The notes: generated by a model not told the origin, from the letters alone. Shown: positions 1 through 7,114, counted from the stretch's first letter. The stretch is 9,821 bases of DNA from Verrucomicrobia subdivision 3 bacterium UBA7542 (GCA_002479245.1 DLMG01000162.1:269-10089); one strand, 5' to 3'. Made by a program: numbers and translations.

Positions 1-50
1 CACGGAGTGACGCGCCCCACCTTGATGCGTTTTGGCGATGGCTTGGTCAT
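1..50 (-). CDS. 5' end of a fourth operon gene, cut by window edge
   Basis: An ATG at 50-48 overlaps the stop codon of the preceding radical-SAM gene as ATGA. The frame stays open to the window edge and reads MTKPSPKRIKVGRVTP. The start is basic and gives no recognisable domain in 16 residues. There is no Shine-Dalgarno motif just upstream, which fits translational coupling to the gene before it. The overlap style is the same as between the two preceding genes, so I infer it is the next member of the same operon. Function cannot be stated from what is visible. It could also be a chance short frame, but the identical junction makes a real gene more likely. Confidence 0.55.
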   Translation of the reverse strand, partial: MTKPSPKRIKVGRVTP

Positions 51-1372
51 GGGAGGCTGGTTTTTTTCTGGCGGCACAATTTGTTCACGCCTTGACGGAA
101 CCCCACGTTCATCGGCCAGAAAAAGTTTTTCCACGCCGGCGTGCCCCACAGCCGCTGGAAGATGGCGGGATAGGAATAAACCTCCTTCAACGCGCGCTGG
201 TAGCCATCCAGTAGTTGATCCGGGGTGAAGGTCTTGGGGCGATAGACGACGTGATTCGCGTCATAAATGGACCAGTCGCGCGTCAAGATGCGGTCCTCCT
301 CCACCAAACGCCGGTAGAGGCGCGTGCCGGGATACGGCGTCAGGATGGAAAAATAAACCACTTCCAGTTTCGCCTTGAGACAAAACTCCACCGTGCGGTC
401 AAACACGCCTTCGTCGTCGGTGTCGAAGCCGAAGACGAACGAGCCGTCAATGCCGATGCCGTGTTCGTGGAGTTTCTTGACGACTTCCAGGTAATTTTCC
501 GGGCGGTTGGGTTTCCGACCGATGGAGGAGAGCGTTTCCGTGGAAAGGGTTTCAAACCCGATGAAAATGCCGGTGCAGCCGCTTTTCTCGCAAAGCTTCA
601 AAATCTCCGAATCGTTGGCGATGTTCATCGAGGACTGCCCGAACCAGTTCAGCTTGAGGCCGGCAATGCGCGCAAAAAAATCTCTGGCGTAGGCGCGATT
701 GCTGATGATGTTGTCGTCCACGAAGAACACGCAGTTCTTGAGCGTGAGCAGTCCCGTGAAGGGGCGCAGGCCGCGCAGCTCCGTCACCACCTCTTCCGGC
801 GAGCGGTTGCGGTACCGCCCGCCAAACGCGCTGGTCACGGCGCAGAATTCGCAGTCCAGCGGGCAGCCGCGCGTGGTTTCAACCATGTGGATGGGCAGGT
901 AATTCTTCGGGCGATACAGTTCCCAGTCCGGCGCCGGCAAATGCCCGATGGAAGGAAGTTCGTCTCCATGGCGATAGACCGGCTTGAGTGCGTTCTCCTG
1001 GAAGTCCTGTAGCAGCGCAGGCCACAGCACTTCCGCCTCGCCGATGACCACGCTGTCGCAATGTTGCAGCGCCTCGTCGGGCAGACACGAGACGTGCATG
1101 CCGCCCATCACGACCCTGATGCCCCGGCGGCGGAAATGGTCGGCGATTTCGTAACCGCGCTGAACCGTTGTGGTCAGGGCGGAGATGCCGACCAGGTCCA
1201 CGTCCTGGTTCAGGTCGAGCAGTTCGACTTTTTCATCAATGATCGTGACCTGCCAGTCGCCGGGCGTGAGCGCGGCGATTTTCAACAGGGCCAGGCACGG
1301 CACGCGGAACCAAAAGCCGGCGCCCATCAAGCTTTTGCTGGCGAGCGGGGTGACGAGCAGGAGACGTTTCAT
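47..1372 (-). CDS. B12-binding-domain radical SAM protein (DUF4070-like C-terminus)
   Basis: A 441-residue enzyme of the cobalamin-binding radical-SAM class. Residues ~1-130 form a Rossmann-like B12-binding domain (VDLVGISALTTT around 58-69, VVMGGMHVSCLPDE at 87-100, VVIGEAE at 108-114). It lacks a DxHxxG motif, as many class B enzymes do. The radical-SAM cluster motif CPLDCEFC places cysteines at 170, 174 and 177, followed by the barrel. The C-terminal part (TPYPGTRLY, DWSIYDANHVVY) resembles the DUF4070 tail seen in relatives such as hopanoid-modifying enzymes. I chose the ATG at 1372 over the longer open frame to 1435 because GGAGGT lies 8 nt upstream (1381-1386) and the family N-terminus (KRLLLVTP) starts there. 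It overlaps the upstream gene by ATGA. Likely reactions are radical methylation or another C-H modification; the substrate is unknown. Confidence 0.93.
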   Translation of the reverse strand: MKRLLLVTPLASKSLMGAGFWFRVPCLALLKIAALTPGDWQVTIIDEKVELLDLNQDVDLVGISALTTTVQRGYEIADHFRRRGIRVVMGGMHVSCLPDEALQHCDSVVIGEAEVLWPALLQDFQENALKPVYRHGDELPSIGHLPAPDWELYRPKNYLPIHMVETTRGCPLDCEFCAVTSAFGGRYRNRSPEEVVTELRGLRPFTGLLTLKNCVFFVDDNIISNRAYARDFFARIAGLKLNWFGQSSMNIANDSEILKLCEKSGCTGIFIGFETLSTETLSSIGRKPNRPENYLEVVKKLHEHGIGIDGSFVFGFDTDDEGVFDRTVEFCLKAKLEVVYFSILTPYPGTRLYRRLVEEDRILTRDWSIYDANHVVYRPKTFTPDQLLDGYQRALKEVYSYPAIFQRLWGTPAWKNFFWPMNVGFRQGVNKLCRQKKTSLP

Positions 1373-2781
1373 GGCCTCGGACCTCCGGCGGGGCCTTGCG
1401 GCCACAGGCGTTGGGCCATGGAAAAATAGCTCCACAACGGGCCAACCGTGCCCCGTTTGCGCAACCGTTCAATGAGACTGAGGTAAGCCGGTCCGGGGTC
1501 ACCCGGAATCCAACTGGGCGAAAGACGGGAGAATTCCTGGAGTTGCGCGAAGATCGCGTCGGCGGTCAGGTGAGGTGACACATAGTAGCTGGGTGGCAGC
1601 AGGTCGGTGTCGCGGGTGATCCGGCCTTCAGCGATGGCGCGTTCGCACACCTGCGTCCCCGGATAAATCCTCATGCCGACCACGGCCATGAAGACCGCGC
1701 CGGGGAGCCGCTTTGAATTTTCGAAAGCCGTCTGGAGCGTGGCGCGGGTTTCTCCCGGCCCGCCGCAAATCAGAAAATGGCAGTAATCAATTTTCTCCCG
1801 CGCGGCCAGTTCGCTTGACTCCAGCACATTGGCGAAGGTGAACTCCTTCTGGTAAGCCTCCAGCACTTCGTCGCACAGGCTGTCGGAACCGAATTCAATG
1901 TGCGTCAAGCCCGCCCGCGCCATCAGCTTCAGCAACTCCGGCGTCAAGCCCTGGGGCCGGAGAAAGCAGCTCCAGGAAATCTTCAGGTTGCGCCGCAGCA
2001 TGGCCTCGCAAATCTTCGCGACGTGGCCGGGCGAAGAGTTGAAGACCGAATCCACAATGAAGGTGTGCCGGGCGCCGAGGCGCTGGAGTTGCTCGAACTC
2101 GGCCGCGACCAGTTCCGCTGGACGCCGGCGGTGGCGGCGGCCTTCGATCAGCGGATAGGTGCAATAGCAGCAATTGAATGCGCACCCGCGCTGGGTTTGC
2201 AGGTTCAGCATCCGGCCCGTGCGGAGATAGAAATCGGCGATGTGCGCCGGGCGGTCTGCCTCGCTCAATTCCAGATCCGGCACGCCGGTAACAGCAGGAT
2301 TGACAACGATCCGTCCGTGCTGCCGGAAGACCAGACCGGGGATGGCGTTGTGTGCGCCACCGCTCTCCAGCGCGGCAACCAGCGACACCAGGCTGCCGTC
2401 GCCTTCGCCGCAAATCCCGAAGTCGGCCTGCGACAACTCCAGCAGCTTCTCCGGGAAAATGCTGAATCCGCTTCCCCCCAAAATGATCGGACAGTCGCTG
2501 TGTTGGCGGATGGTGTCCCGCATCGGAGCCAGTCCGTCGTAGTAGGTTTCCCGCTGCCGGATCAACACGTCGTCAATGTTGCGGAGCGAGAGGCCAACGA
2601 AGTCAGGCTGAAAATTGGCGAGGGTTTCCACCAACGACTCGCCGTTCACGTTGCAATCAATCCATCGCGTCTCATGCCCGGCGTGCCGCAACACCGCATT
2701 AAGATGCGCCAACCCCAGCGGGAACACCGGGTCGGGTGAAACGCAACGATTGAGGCTGATGAGAAGAATCTTGCTGGCCAT
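1369..2781 (-). CDS. B12-binding-domain radical SAM protein
   Basis: A 470-residue radical-SAM protein with an N-terminal cobalamin-binding-like domain. The segment starts ASKILLISLN, continues with PLGLAHLNAVLRHAGHE (21-37) and PIILGGSGFSIFPEKLLE (98-115), then FGICGEGDGS (121-130), the usual layout of B12-dependent radical-SAM enzymes. The 4Fe-4S motif CAFNCCYC has cysteines at 200, 204 and 207 in a TQRGC context. The barrel follows (HIEFGSDSLCDEVLEAYQKE). The open frame extends to 3075, but that region is the upstream gene read in another frame; ATG 2781 is the first methionine giving the family N-terminus. Its start lies 8 nt after the stop of the HydE-like gene, and its stop overlaps the next start. 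It is clearly distinct in sequence from the next radical-SAM gene, so this is not a recent duplication. The substrate is unknown. Confidence 0.93.
   Translation of the reverse strand: MASKILLISLNRCVSPDPVFPLGLAHLNAVLRHAGHETRWIDCNVNGESLVETLANFQPDFVGLSLRNIDDVLIRQRETYYDGLAPMRDTIRQHSDCPIILGGSGFSIFPEKLLELSQADFGICGEGDGSLVSLVAALESGGAHNAIPGLVFRQHGRIVVNPAVTGVPDLELSEADRPAHIADFYLRTGRMLNLQTQRGCAFNCCYCTYPLIEGRRHRRRPAELVAAEFEQLQRLGARHTFIVDSVFNSSPGHVAKICEAMLRRNLKISWSCFLRPQGLTPELLKLMARAGLTHIEFGSDSLCDEVLEAYQKEFTFANVLESSELAAREKIDYCHFLICGGPGETRATLQTAFENSKRLPGAVFMAVVGMRIYPGTQVCERAIAEGRITRDTDLLPPSYYVSPHLTADAIFAQLQEFSRLSPSWIPGDPGPAYLSLIERLRKRGTVGPLWSYFSMAQRLWPQGPAGGPRP
1381..1386 (-). promoter_or_regulatory. Shine-Dalgarno GGAGGT fixing the start at 1372
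   Basis: The minus strand reads GGAGGT 8 nt before the ATG at 1372, inside the end of the upstream coding region. It is one of the few canonical ribosome-binding sites in the window, and it decides the start of the downstream radical-SAM gene. Confidence 0.65.
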
Positions 2782-2789
2782 GAGGGTGT

Positions 2790-3818
2790 TTAGCGCGCCG
2801 ACAGGACGGCCTCTTCCCTGACTTTGCCTGGCAACCCGTTCCGATAGAAATCCGCCAGACTTTGGCGCGAGGGGGAAAACCCTTCCGCCGCGATGGCGGA
2901 GAGCACGCGCTCCTCGTCCATGATAAAGCGGTCCCGTTTGTAGATCACGTAATCGCGCCGGAGATCGGGCGGGGTCAGATTGATGGTCGCCATGTTTGCG
3001 CCGGCGCGGAGACCGCGGCGGTAGCCGTTGCCGGCCTGGGCCAGATTGAGCGCGCTCACTGCCGGGATCACCCAATTCGGCCGCAGGAGGCGCAGGATGG
3101 CCATGCAGTTCAAAGTGGTTTCCACGTTGCCGGGCGCGGCGGTGGACAGCGGGGTGTCATTGCCGGGCACAAACGGGCTGACACTGCTGCCGTGCAATGG
3201 GAGTTCGTTCGCCAGCCGGATGTTATTCAGCAGTTCGGATTCGCCTTGTCCCGGAAACCCCGCGATGAAACCGGAACTGACTTTCCATCCATTTGCCGAG
3301 AGCCACCGGATGTGATTCAACCGCTCCGCCAGGCTGCCCGGAGCTTGAACTTGATCGTATTTATGCGAGTCGGCGGTCTCGAACTTCAGGATGTAAATGG
3401 AGGCGCCAGCGGCTTTCAGATCCTCGTAAATGGCGTAATCCAGCGTGCCGAGACAGACGCTGATGCCGAGATTGGTTTCACGCCGCAGCGTGCGAACCAG
3501 CGGCCGGACGATTTCACGCGCGGCCACCGGGTCTTCGCCGGCCTGAATGTTCACGTCGGTGACGGCGGCCGGGCGATGGTGGATGAGCAACTCCGCGAGT
3601 TCATCGTGGTGGGCGCGGGCACGAGCCAGGTTATGGTTATCGCGGCGCATGCCACAGTAGCAGCAGTTCTCGCGGCAGAAATTGGAAACCTCGATGACCG
3701 CGCGCACAAAGACCTTGCGCCCGAAGATTTGCAGAGCGGTCACCGCCGCGCGTTCGTGCAAGGCAGTTTGTTTTGCGCCGCGGACTGTCAGATCATCCAC
3801 TTTGGCGGAATAAGCCAT
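2790..3818 (-). CDS. HydE/biotin-synthase-like radical SAM enzyme
   Basis: A 342-residue radical-SAM protein, close to the usual HydE length. The cluster motif CRENCCYC has cysteines at 48, 52 and 55, preceded by VIEVSNF and followed by GMRRDN, the signature context of HydE and relatives (PylB, biotin synthase). Further HydE-like blocks are IQAGEDP (91-97), VCLGTLDY (121-128), YILKFETAD (142-150), SSGFIAGFPGQ (181-191), SPFVPGNDTPL (214-224) and GLRAGANMATINLTPP (269-284). HydE works on the hydrogenase H-cluster precursor; PylB makes methylornithine. No hydrogenase, HydG or HydF is in this window, so the real role may be a related carbon-skeleton or sulfur reaction. I chose ATG 3818; a longer frame to 3890 begins with GTG and lacks family similarity. 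It is the first gene of the operon as far as can be seen. No strong Shine-Dalgarno site is visible. Confidence 0.9.
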   Translation of the reverse strand: MAYSAKVDDLTVRGAKQTALHERAAVTALQIFGRKVFVRAVIEVSNFCRENCCYCGMRRDNHNLARARAHHDELAELLIHHRPAAVTDVNIQAGEDPVAAREIVRPLVRTLRRETNLGISVCLGTLDYAIYEDLKAAGASIYILKFETADSHKYDQVQAPGSLAERLNHIRWLSANGWKVSSGFIAGFPGQGESELLNNIRLANELPLHGSSVSPFVPGNDTPLSTAAPGNVETTLNCMAILRLLRPNWVIPAVSALNLAQAGNGYRRGLRAGANMATINLTPPDLRRDYVIYKRDRFIMDEERVLSAIAAEGFSPSRQSLADFYRNGLPGKVREEAVLSAR

Positions 3819-3923
3819 TTGCACGGAGGATATTGACCCGCTCCTTGGCAAGGCAACGCAAAAGACAACCGATACGCAACACCGGCGCACCTTGACACTG
3901 CCCCATGCAGCATCGCGGAAAGC

Positions 3924-3986
3924 GGAGCGCCGGCCTCCGGCACGGCACGATGAGCAGCAACACGCCGTGCCGGAGGCCGGCGCTCC
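3924..3986. repeat. Long palindromic repeat (REP/MITE-like hairpin)
   Basis: Two perfectly complementary 23-bp arms (3924-3946 and 3964-3986) flank a 17-nt spacer. The arm begins GGAGCGCCGGCCTCCGG. The element sits in the 264-bp divergent gap between the radical-SAM operon and the serine hydrolase. Just outside it is a short AAGCTGAAGCTT palindrome (3993-4004), perhaps part of the same element. I recall this arm sequence as common in intergenic regions of Verrucomicrobiota genomes, but have not checked. It has no coding capacity. It could act as a bidirectional transcription barrier or as a repetitive-element hairpin. The rest of 3819-4082 shows no gene and no promoter I can defend. Confidence 0.85.
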
Positions 3987-4082
3987 TAAACAAGCTGAAG
4001 CTTGGACTCCAACGCGCTTCGTTGCCAGCAGCTTGAACTGGCGGTTCGCTTATGCCACTCTGCCGTCCAGATTTTCAGGACA

Positions 4083-5483
4083 ATGAAGTCTTACTTTTGT
4101 TTGAGCGCCTCATGGCCGGCGTGGGAAAATACCCGTTCACTTTCGTCGCGGGGATTTGCCGCAACGGTTTCCCGGTGGTTGCAAGGAATATGGCTCAAAC
4201 CCCCGATCCTCCTCTTGCTTGGCACTGCGCTGATGGGAACATCCTGCAAGACGTTCTCCTCGCGTGTCGTTTCCGATCCAATGCCGGCTGTAACCCGGCT
4301 TCAAGCGGGTGGCAGCATCAAGGACGAGGTAGACCGGCTGGCGAAACCACTGATCGCGAGAGGCGAAATTTACAGCATGGCCGTCGGGGTGCTGGCCCCG
4401 GATGGCTCCACCTGGAACTTTGGCTACGGCCTTTCCGGACGCCCCGGCGATACCCAGCCACCTACCGGCGATGATGTTTTTCAGGTCGGCTCCCTCTCCA
4501 AATTATTCGTGGCTTCCGTGCTGGCCATCCTGGTGGATGAAGGCCAGTTGCATTACGAGGACACCGTGCGCAGCATTTTGCCGCCGGAGATTCCCCTAAA
4601 CAAGGACATTGGGGATTTGACGCTTCAGGAACTGGTGACTCACACGGGCGGCTTGCCGCGTCAGCCGATGGATCCCACCCAAATGCGCTATTTTGCGTGC
4701 TATCTTTTCACCGGACACAACCTCTACGGTTACATTGACAAAGCCTACCTGTATGAATATCTGCGCACCTGCCACATCAAGCCCAAAGGACAGCGCGAGT
4801 ATGTGTATTCAAACATCGGCGTTGCTCTCCTGGCGCATCTGATGGAGATCAAGACGGGCCGGTCCCTGCCGGATTTGGTCGCGGAGAAGATTTGCCGGCC
4901 ATTGGAAATGAGGGACACCGCGTTCTATCTCAATGCCGACCAGCAAAAGCGCCTGGCGGTCGGGCACGTGGGGGATCAGCCCAAATTCATTCGGCGCAAC
5001 ACCCCCATGGAGTCGTGGGACATGGGCGAAATCATGCGGGCCACCGGCGGGCTGTATTCCACCGTCAACGATTTGCTGATCTTCGCCAGGGCGAACCTGG
5101 GATTGCTCAACCACCCGCTTGAACCACGCCTGGCCGAGACGCATCAGGTCCAGCTTAAGACGCCCGATGAAGACGTGGCGCTCGGCTGGCTGGTCAACTA
5201 CTTCGACAACGGCCGGGTGACACTCCTTTACAAGCACGGCATGGTTTCGGGATACAATGCTTACATCGGACTAAATGTGGACAAACGCATTGCGGTGGTG
5301 GTGCTTTCCAGCAACTTCAACTGGGACGATAAAATCGGACACAATCTGCTCCTGCGCCTTTCCGAAGGCCTTCCGGCACCGCAGCCGGAACTGGGGAACA
5401 ACTTGACACGACCATCAACTCCCTCTCCCTGCCTAAGCGGGGAGAGGGCCGGGGAGAGGGGATTTGAATTTGGAAACCATTGA
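4083..5483 (+). CDS. Serine beta-lactamase/PBP-like hydrolase, probable lipoprotein
   Basis: A 466-residue protein of the beta-lactamase (class C/DD-peptidase, PF00144-like) family. The catalytic motifs are in order: S137-L-S-K140 in QVGSLSKLF, Y242-S-N244 in YVYSNIGVALL, and K384-H-G in LLYKHGMVSGY (the KTG equivalent). A hydrophobic stretch (PPILLLLGTALMGTSC, 40-55) ending at Cys55 looks like a lipoprotein signal, though Gly at -3 is not ideal, so an envelope location is inferred. ATG 4083 has AGGA 5 nt upstream; a TTG inside (about codon 33) would give a more normal short signal peptide and is an alternative. The last ~25 residues (from about 441) are encoded by a repeat element and are probably not part of the fold. 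Likely roles are peptidoglycan peptide trimming or hydrolysis of small esters/amides; the substrate is not predictable. Confidence 0.9.
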   Translation: MKSYFCLSASWPAWENTRSLSSRGFAATVSRWLQGIWLKPPILLLLGTALMGTSCKTFSSRVVSDPMPAVTRLQAGGSIKDEVDRLAKPLIARGEIYSMAVGVLAPDGSTWNFGYGLSGRPGDTQPPTGDDVFQVGSLSKLFVASVLAILVDEGQLHYEDTVRSILPPEIPLNKDIGDLTLQELVTHTGGLPRQPMDPTQMRYFACYLFTGHNLYGYIDKAYLYEYLRTCHIKPKGQREYVYSNIGVALLAHLMEIKTGRSLPDLVAEKICRPLEMRDTAFYLNADQQKRLAVGHVGDQPKFIRRNTPMESWDMGEIMRATGGLYSTVNDLLIFARANLGLLNHPLEPRLAETHQVQLKTPDEDVALGWLVNYFDNGRVTLLYKHGMVSGYNAYIGLNVDKRIAVVVLSSNFNWDDKIGHNLLLRLSEGLPAPQPELGNNLTRPSTPSPCLSGERAGERGFEFGNH

Positions 5484-5526
5484 CCTCCTCACCCCGCCCC
5501 TCTCCTCCCTTGGGGGCGGAGAGGGA
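5421..5526. repeat. Paired inverted copies of a CCCTCTCC/GGAGAGGG repeat unit
   Basis: Unit one (5421-5461) folds into a hairpin: CCCTCTCC at 5421-5428 pairs with GGAGAGGG at 5441-5448, and the stem extends inward to a CTAA loop. Unit two (about 5484-5526) is a diverged copy in the opposite orientation with its own hairpin (5498-5505 with 5518-5525). The two units can also pair with each other (5453-5461 with 5497-5505). The stop codon of the serine hydrolase (5481-5483) lies between them. Similar purine/pyrimidine-rich repeats are widespread in several phyla. The hairpins could end transcription, but no U-tract follows, so I do not call a classical terminator. Confidence 0.8.
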
Positions 5527-5618
5527 GAAAAATGGTGGCAGTGTCAGGCGCCCACGGAACTGTCGCAGCGAAAATGATTCTTGCTGTCGTCAGTCGTCCA
5601 CCCTCAAGCTTTGCCCAC

Positions 5619-6008
5619 ATGGCATCTGTGACTCCAACGCAAGCGCGAGATTCAGCCGGGTCATTTAGGTTCCGAAAATGGTCCCTAAAGATCGCCAGTC
5701 TGGTGGGCGCAGGGCTGATTTTCGGCCTGGCCTACAACTGGGCCGCACCCCGGTTCTACCGTCCGGACCAGACATCTGGCTTTTGGATGGGGGCTTTGCA
5801 CGGCGCCTTAATGCCGGTGGCCGCGCCCAGTCTGCTTCTGGGGCACGACGTTCCAATCTACGCAACTGCAAACACGGGCCGGGGTTACAAGCTCGGCTAC
5901 ATCGCCGGCATCAACGGGTGCGGACTCGTCTTCTTTGGCCTCGTTTTCTGGCAACCCGGCCGGCGCCAGCACGATCCGGCGGTGAATGTGCCGGCCCCTT
6001 CTCAGTAG
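5619..6008 (+). CDS. Small conserved-looking membrane protein, unknown function
   Basis: A 129-residue protein with three probable membrane helices: about 22-40 (SLKIASLVGAGLIFGLAYN), 54-74 (GFWMGALHGALMPVAAPSLL) and 92-111 (LGYIAGINGCGLVFFGLVFW). Between helices two and three is a polar loop with HDVPIYATANTGRGYK. The N-terminus is charged and cytoplasmic-looking, and the tail is proline-rich. I do not recognise a named family. The H61-G-x-L-M-P and T86-G-x-G-Y-K blocks look like conserved signatures. The open frame extends up to 5532, but the upstream part carries no membrane or domain features, so I chose ATG 5619; no Shine-Dalgarno site supports either. It follows the serine hydrolase at 135 nt, separated by the repeat. 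Its 3' end overlaps the convergent gene by 7 bp. Confidence 0.7.
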   Translation: MASVTPTQARDSAGSFRFRKWSLKIASLVGAGLIFGLAYNWAAPRFYRPDQTSGFWMGALHGALMPVAAPSLLLGHDVPIYATANTGRGYKLGYIAGINGCGLVFFGLVFWQPGRRQHDPAVNVPAPSQ

Positions 6009-6736
6009 AGCCAGCCGCGGTAAACCTCCACCACGTCCACGCGCCCGCCATTCCAGTAATGATTGCGCGGGAAGAGGAACGTCCTTTTTGCGCGGTCGTA
6101 AATCAGTTCCGACGGATGCTCCGGAACATTCGGGTCGTAGGCGGCGAATCGGATTTCCGCCCCCGTTTCGGCGAAGTCAAACAGCACGATGCCGTGGTTG
6201 ATGGTGAGTTGCGGGAAGCGCACCAGGTGAACGATGGGCGCAATCCGCATCGGAAACACCTCCACCAAATGCCGGGCCATGCGTTCCTGATGGCGGCGCG
6301 GCATGGGCAAAATCATCCGCCAATGACTGCGCAGAAAGTAAGATTGCCACGCACCGCCGCACTCCGCCTGCAAAAGCGGCGCCTGCGCCTGGCTGAACGA
6401 GCGCAGGCTGTCGTAGCCGGGGATCACCAGTTTATCGGCGTCCACGCTGGGCCGGCGCGGACTGCGGGAAACGACTTCACGAATCAGCCCGCGGTAAGTC
6501 CGCTCATCGGCCGCCGCTTGGGCCAGCTCAAACCGCGCATGGTAGAAAAACTGCCGCGCCGAGCGCACCATGACAAAACAACGGTGGATGTAAGCGGAAG
6601 CCGGCCCATTGCGGAGGGTGTTGGTTTTGCCAGGCGCCGGATCGCAGCGGTATTTCCAGACCAGCTCATTGGCAAAGGCAAAGGTGTCCCGCTCGAACTG
6701 GAACGAGCGGGCGGAGTGGTCTGGCGGCGAACCCAT
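6002..6736 (-). CDS. Conserved hypothetical protein, possible papain-like hydrolase fold
   Basis: A 244-residue soluble-looking protein. I do not recognise a named family. The second half reads like the His-Asn side of a papain-like/C39-like cysteine hydrolase: INHGIVLFDF with H181, then about 20 residues later FAAYDPNVPEHP (D201, N203), followed by beta-rich FLFPRNHYW and GGRVDVVEVY. A cysteine in a helix-like segment, HRCFVMVRSARQFFYHARF (C53), could be the nucleophile. This assignment is inference from motif order only. There is no signal peptide or membrane segment. ATG 6736 was chosen; the GTG at 6742 is the only other start, because an in-frame stop lies seven codons before that. The gene overlaps the convergent membrane-protein gene by 7 bp. 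Upstream (6737-6781) is a short gap to the toxin gene. Confidence 0.75.
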   Translation of the reverse strand: MGSPPDHSARSFQFERDTFAFANELVWKYRCDPAPGKTNTLRNGPASAYIHRCFVMVRSARQFFYHARFELAQAAADERTYRGLIREVVSRSPRRPSVDADKLVIPGYDSLRSFSQAQAPLLQAECGGAWQSYFLRSHWRMILPMPRRHQERMARHLVEVFPMRIAPIVHLVRFPQLTINHGIVLFDFAETGAEIRFAAYDPNVPEHPSELIYDRAKRTFLFPRNHYWNGGRVDVVEVYRGWLY

Positions 6737-6781
6737 TGGCACAAGCTTTGTCTGACTCTCCCCTCAAGTGGCAAGCTTTTC

Positions 6782-7114
6782 TTAATCCGTGGCTGCCAGC
6801 CGGAACACGTCCCGGATTTTTGCGCGGATTGCCCGCCGACGTTCAAGACTTACTCTGCCCCGGCGTCTAAAAAGCGCGTTGGTATCCAGCAAATACATCC
6901 GGGAACAATCACAGAACGTTTTCCAGTCAAAACCATCCGCGCCATTGAGTAAAATTTCATGCGCCTTGGCCTCGCGGTTTTGCCGCTGACTGGTGCAATA
7001 GAGCGCGTTCACAACGGAAGCCCCCGCACAAAGAGAAGGATGCGAAATCAGGACAACCGGATGCTCCCCTTTTTCAGGAAAATTGAAACGCCACACGTCA
7101 AACTGGTTTTTCAT
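6782..7114 (-). CDS. PemK/MazF-like toxin of a type II toxin-antitoxin module
   Basis: A 110-residue protein of typical MazF length and layout. The N-terminal strand VWRFNFPEKGEHPVVLISH (7-25) matches the GxVWxxxF...RPVVVLS start of the family. VVNALYCTSQRQ (34-45) corresponds to the second core strand, and the CDCSRMYLLDTNALFRRRGRVS block (68-89) corresponds to the segment with the catalytic-side loop and the L-x-x-R-x-G-x-(LV) motif. Family members are sequence-specific endoribonucleases that cleave mRNA and stop growth. The start overlaps the stop of the upstream antitoxin-like gene as ATGA, the standard antitoxin-first arrangement. Four cysteines in the domain are unusual. The subfamily is divergent, so the family call is moderately sure and the cleavage specificity unknown. 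Confidence 0.7.
   Translation of the reverse strand: MKNQFDVWRFNFPEKGEHPVVLISHPSLCAGASVVNALYCTSQRQNREAKAHEILLNGADGFDWKTFCDCSRMYLLDTNALFRRRGRVSLERRRAIRAKIRDVFRLAATD

Noticed and set aside
1..50. Idea that the fourth gene is an MqnA-like enzyme because of IKVGRV
   Set aside because: Sixteen residues are too few; the resemblance to the start of that family is not evidence.
215..1012. Long plus-strand open frame opposite the B12 radical-SAM gene
   Set aside because: Antisense shadow of a GC-rich gene with clear family motifs on the minus strand; its translation has no domain.
1900..2739. 279-codon plus-strand open frame
   Set aside because: Mirrors the minus-strand radical-SAM gene; no motif or ribosome-binding site.
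2862..3836. 324-codon plus-strand open frame
   Set aside because: Antisense to the HydE-like gene, which has unmistakable catalytic motifs.
5421..5448. Rho-independent terminator after the serine hydrolase
   Set aside because: The hairpin is strong but lies before the stop codon and has no T-tract; it is better explained as a repeat unit.
5480..5668. Open frame starting MTSSPRPSPPLGAERE
   Set aside because: This peptide is simply the translation of the dispersed repeat unit; it is a known kind of annotation artefact.
6742..6780. Repeated CAAGCTTT motif near 6742 and 6772 as a possible target-site duplication
   Set aside because: Eight bases of low-specificity sequence with no mobile gene between them.
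5678..6952. 424-codon plus-strand open frame
   Set aside because: Spans the small membrane protein out of frame and then runs antisense to the hypothetical and toxin genes; composition is Arg/Pro/His-rich shadow sequence.
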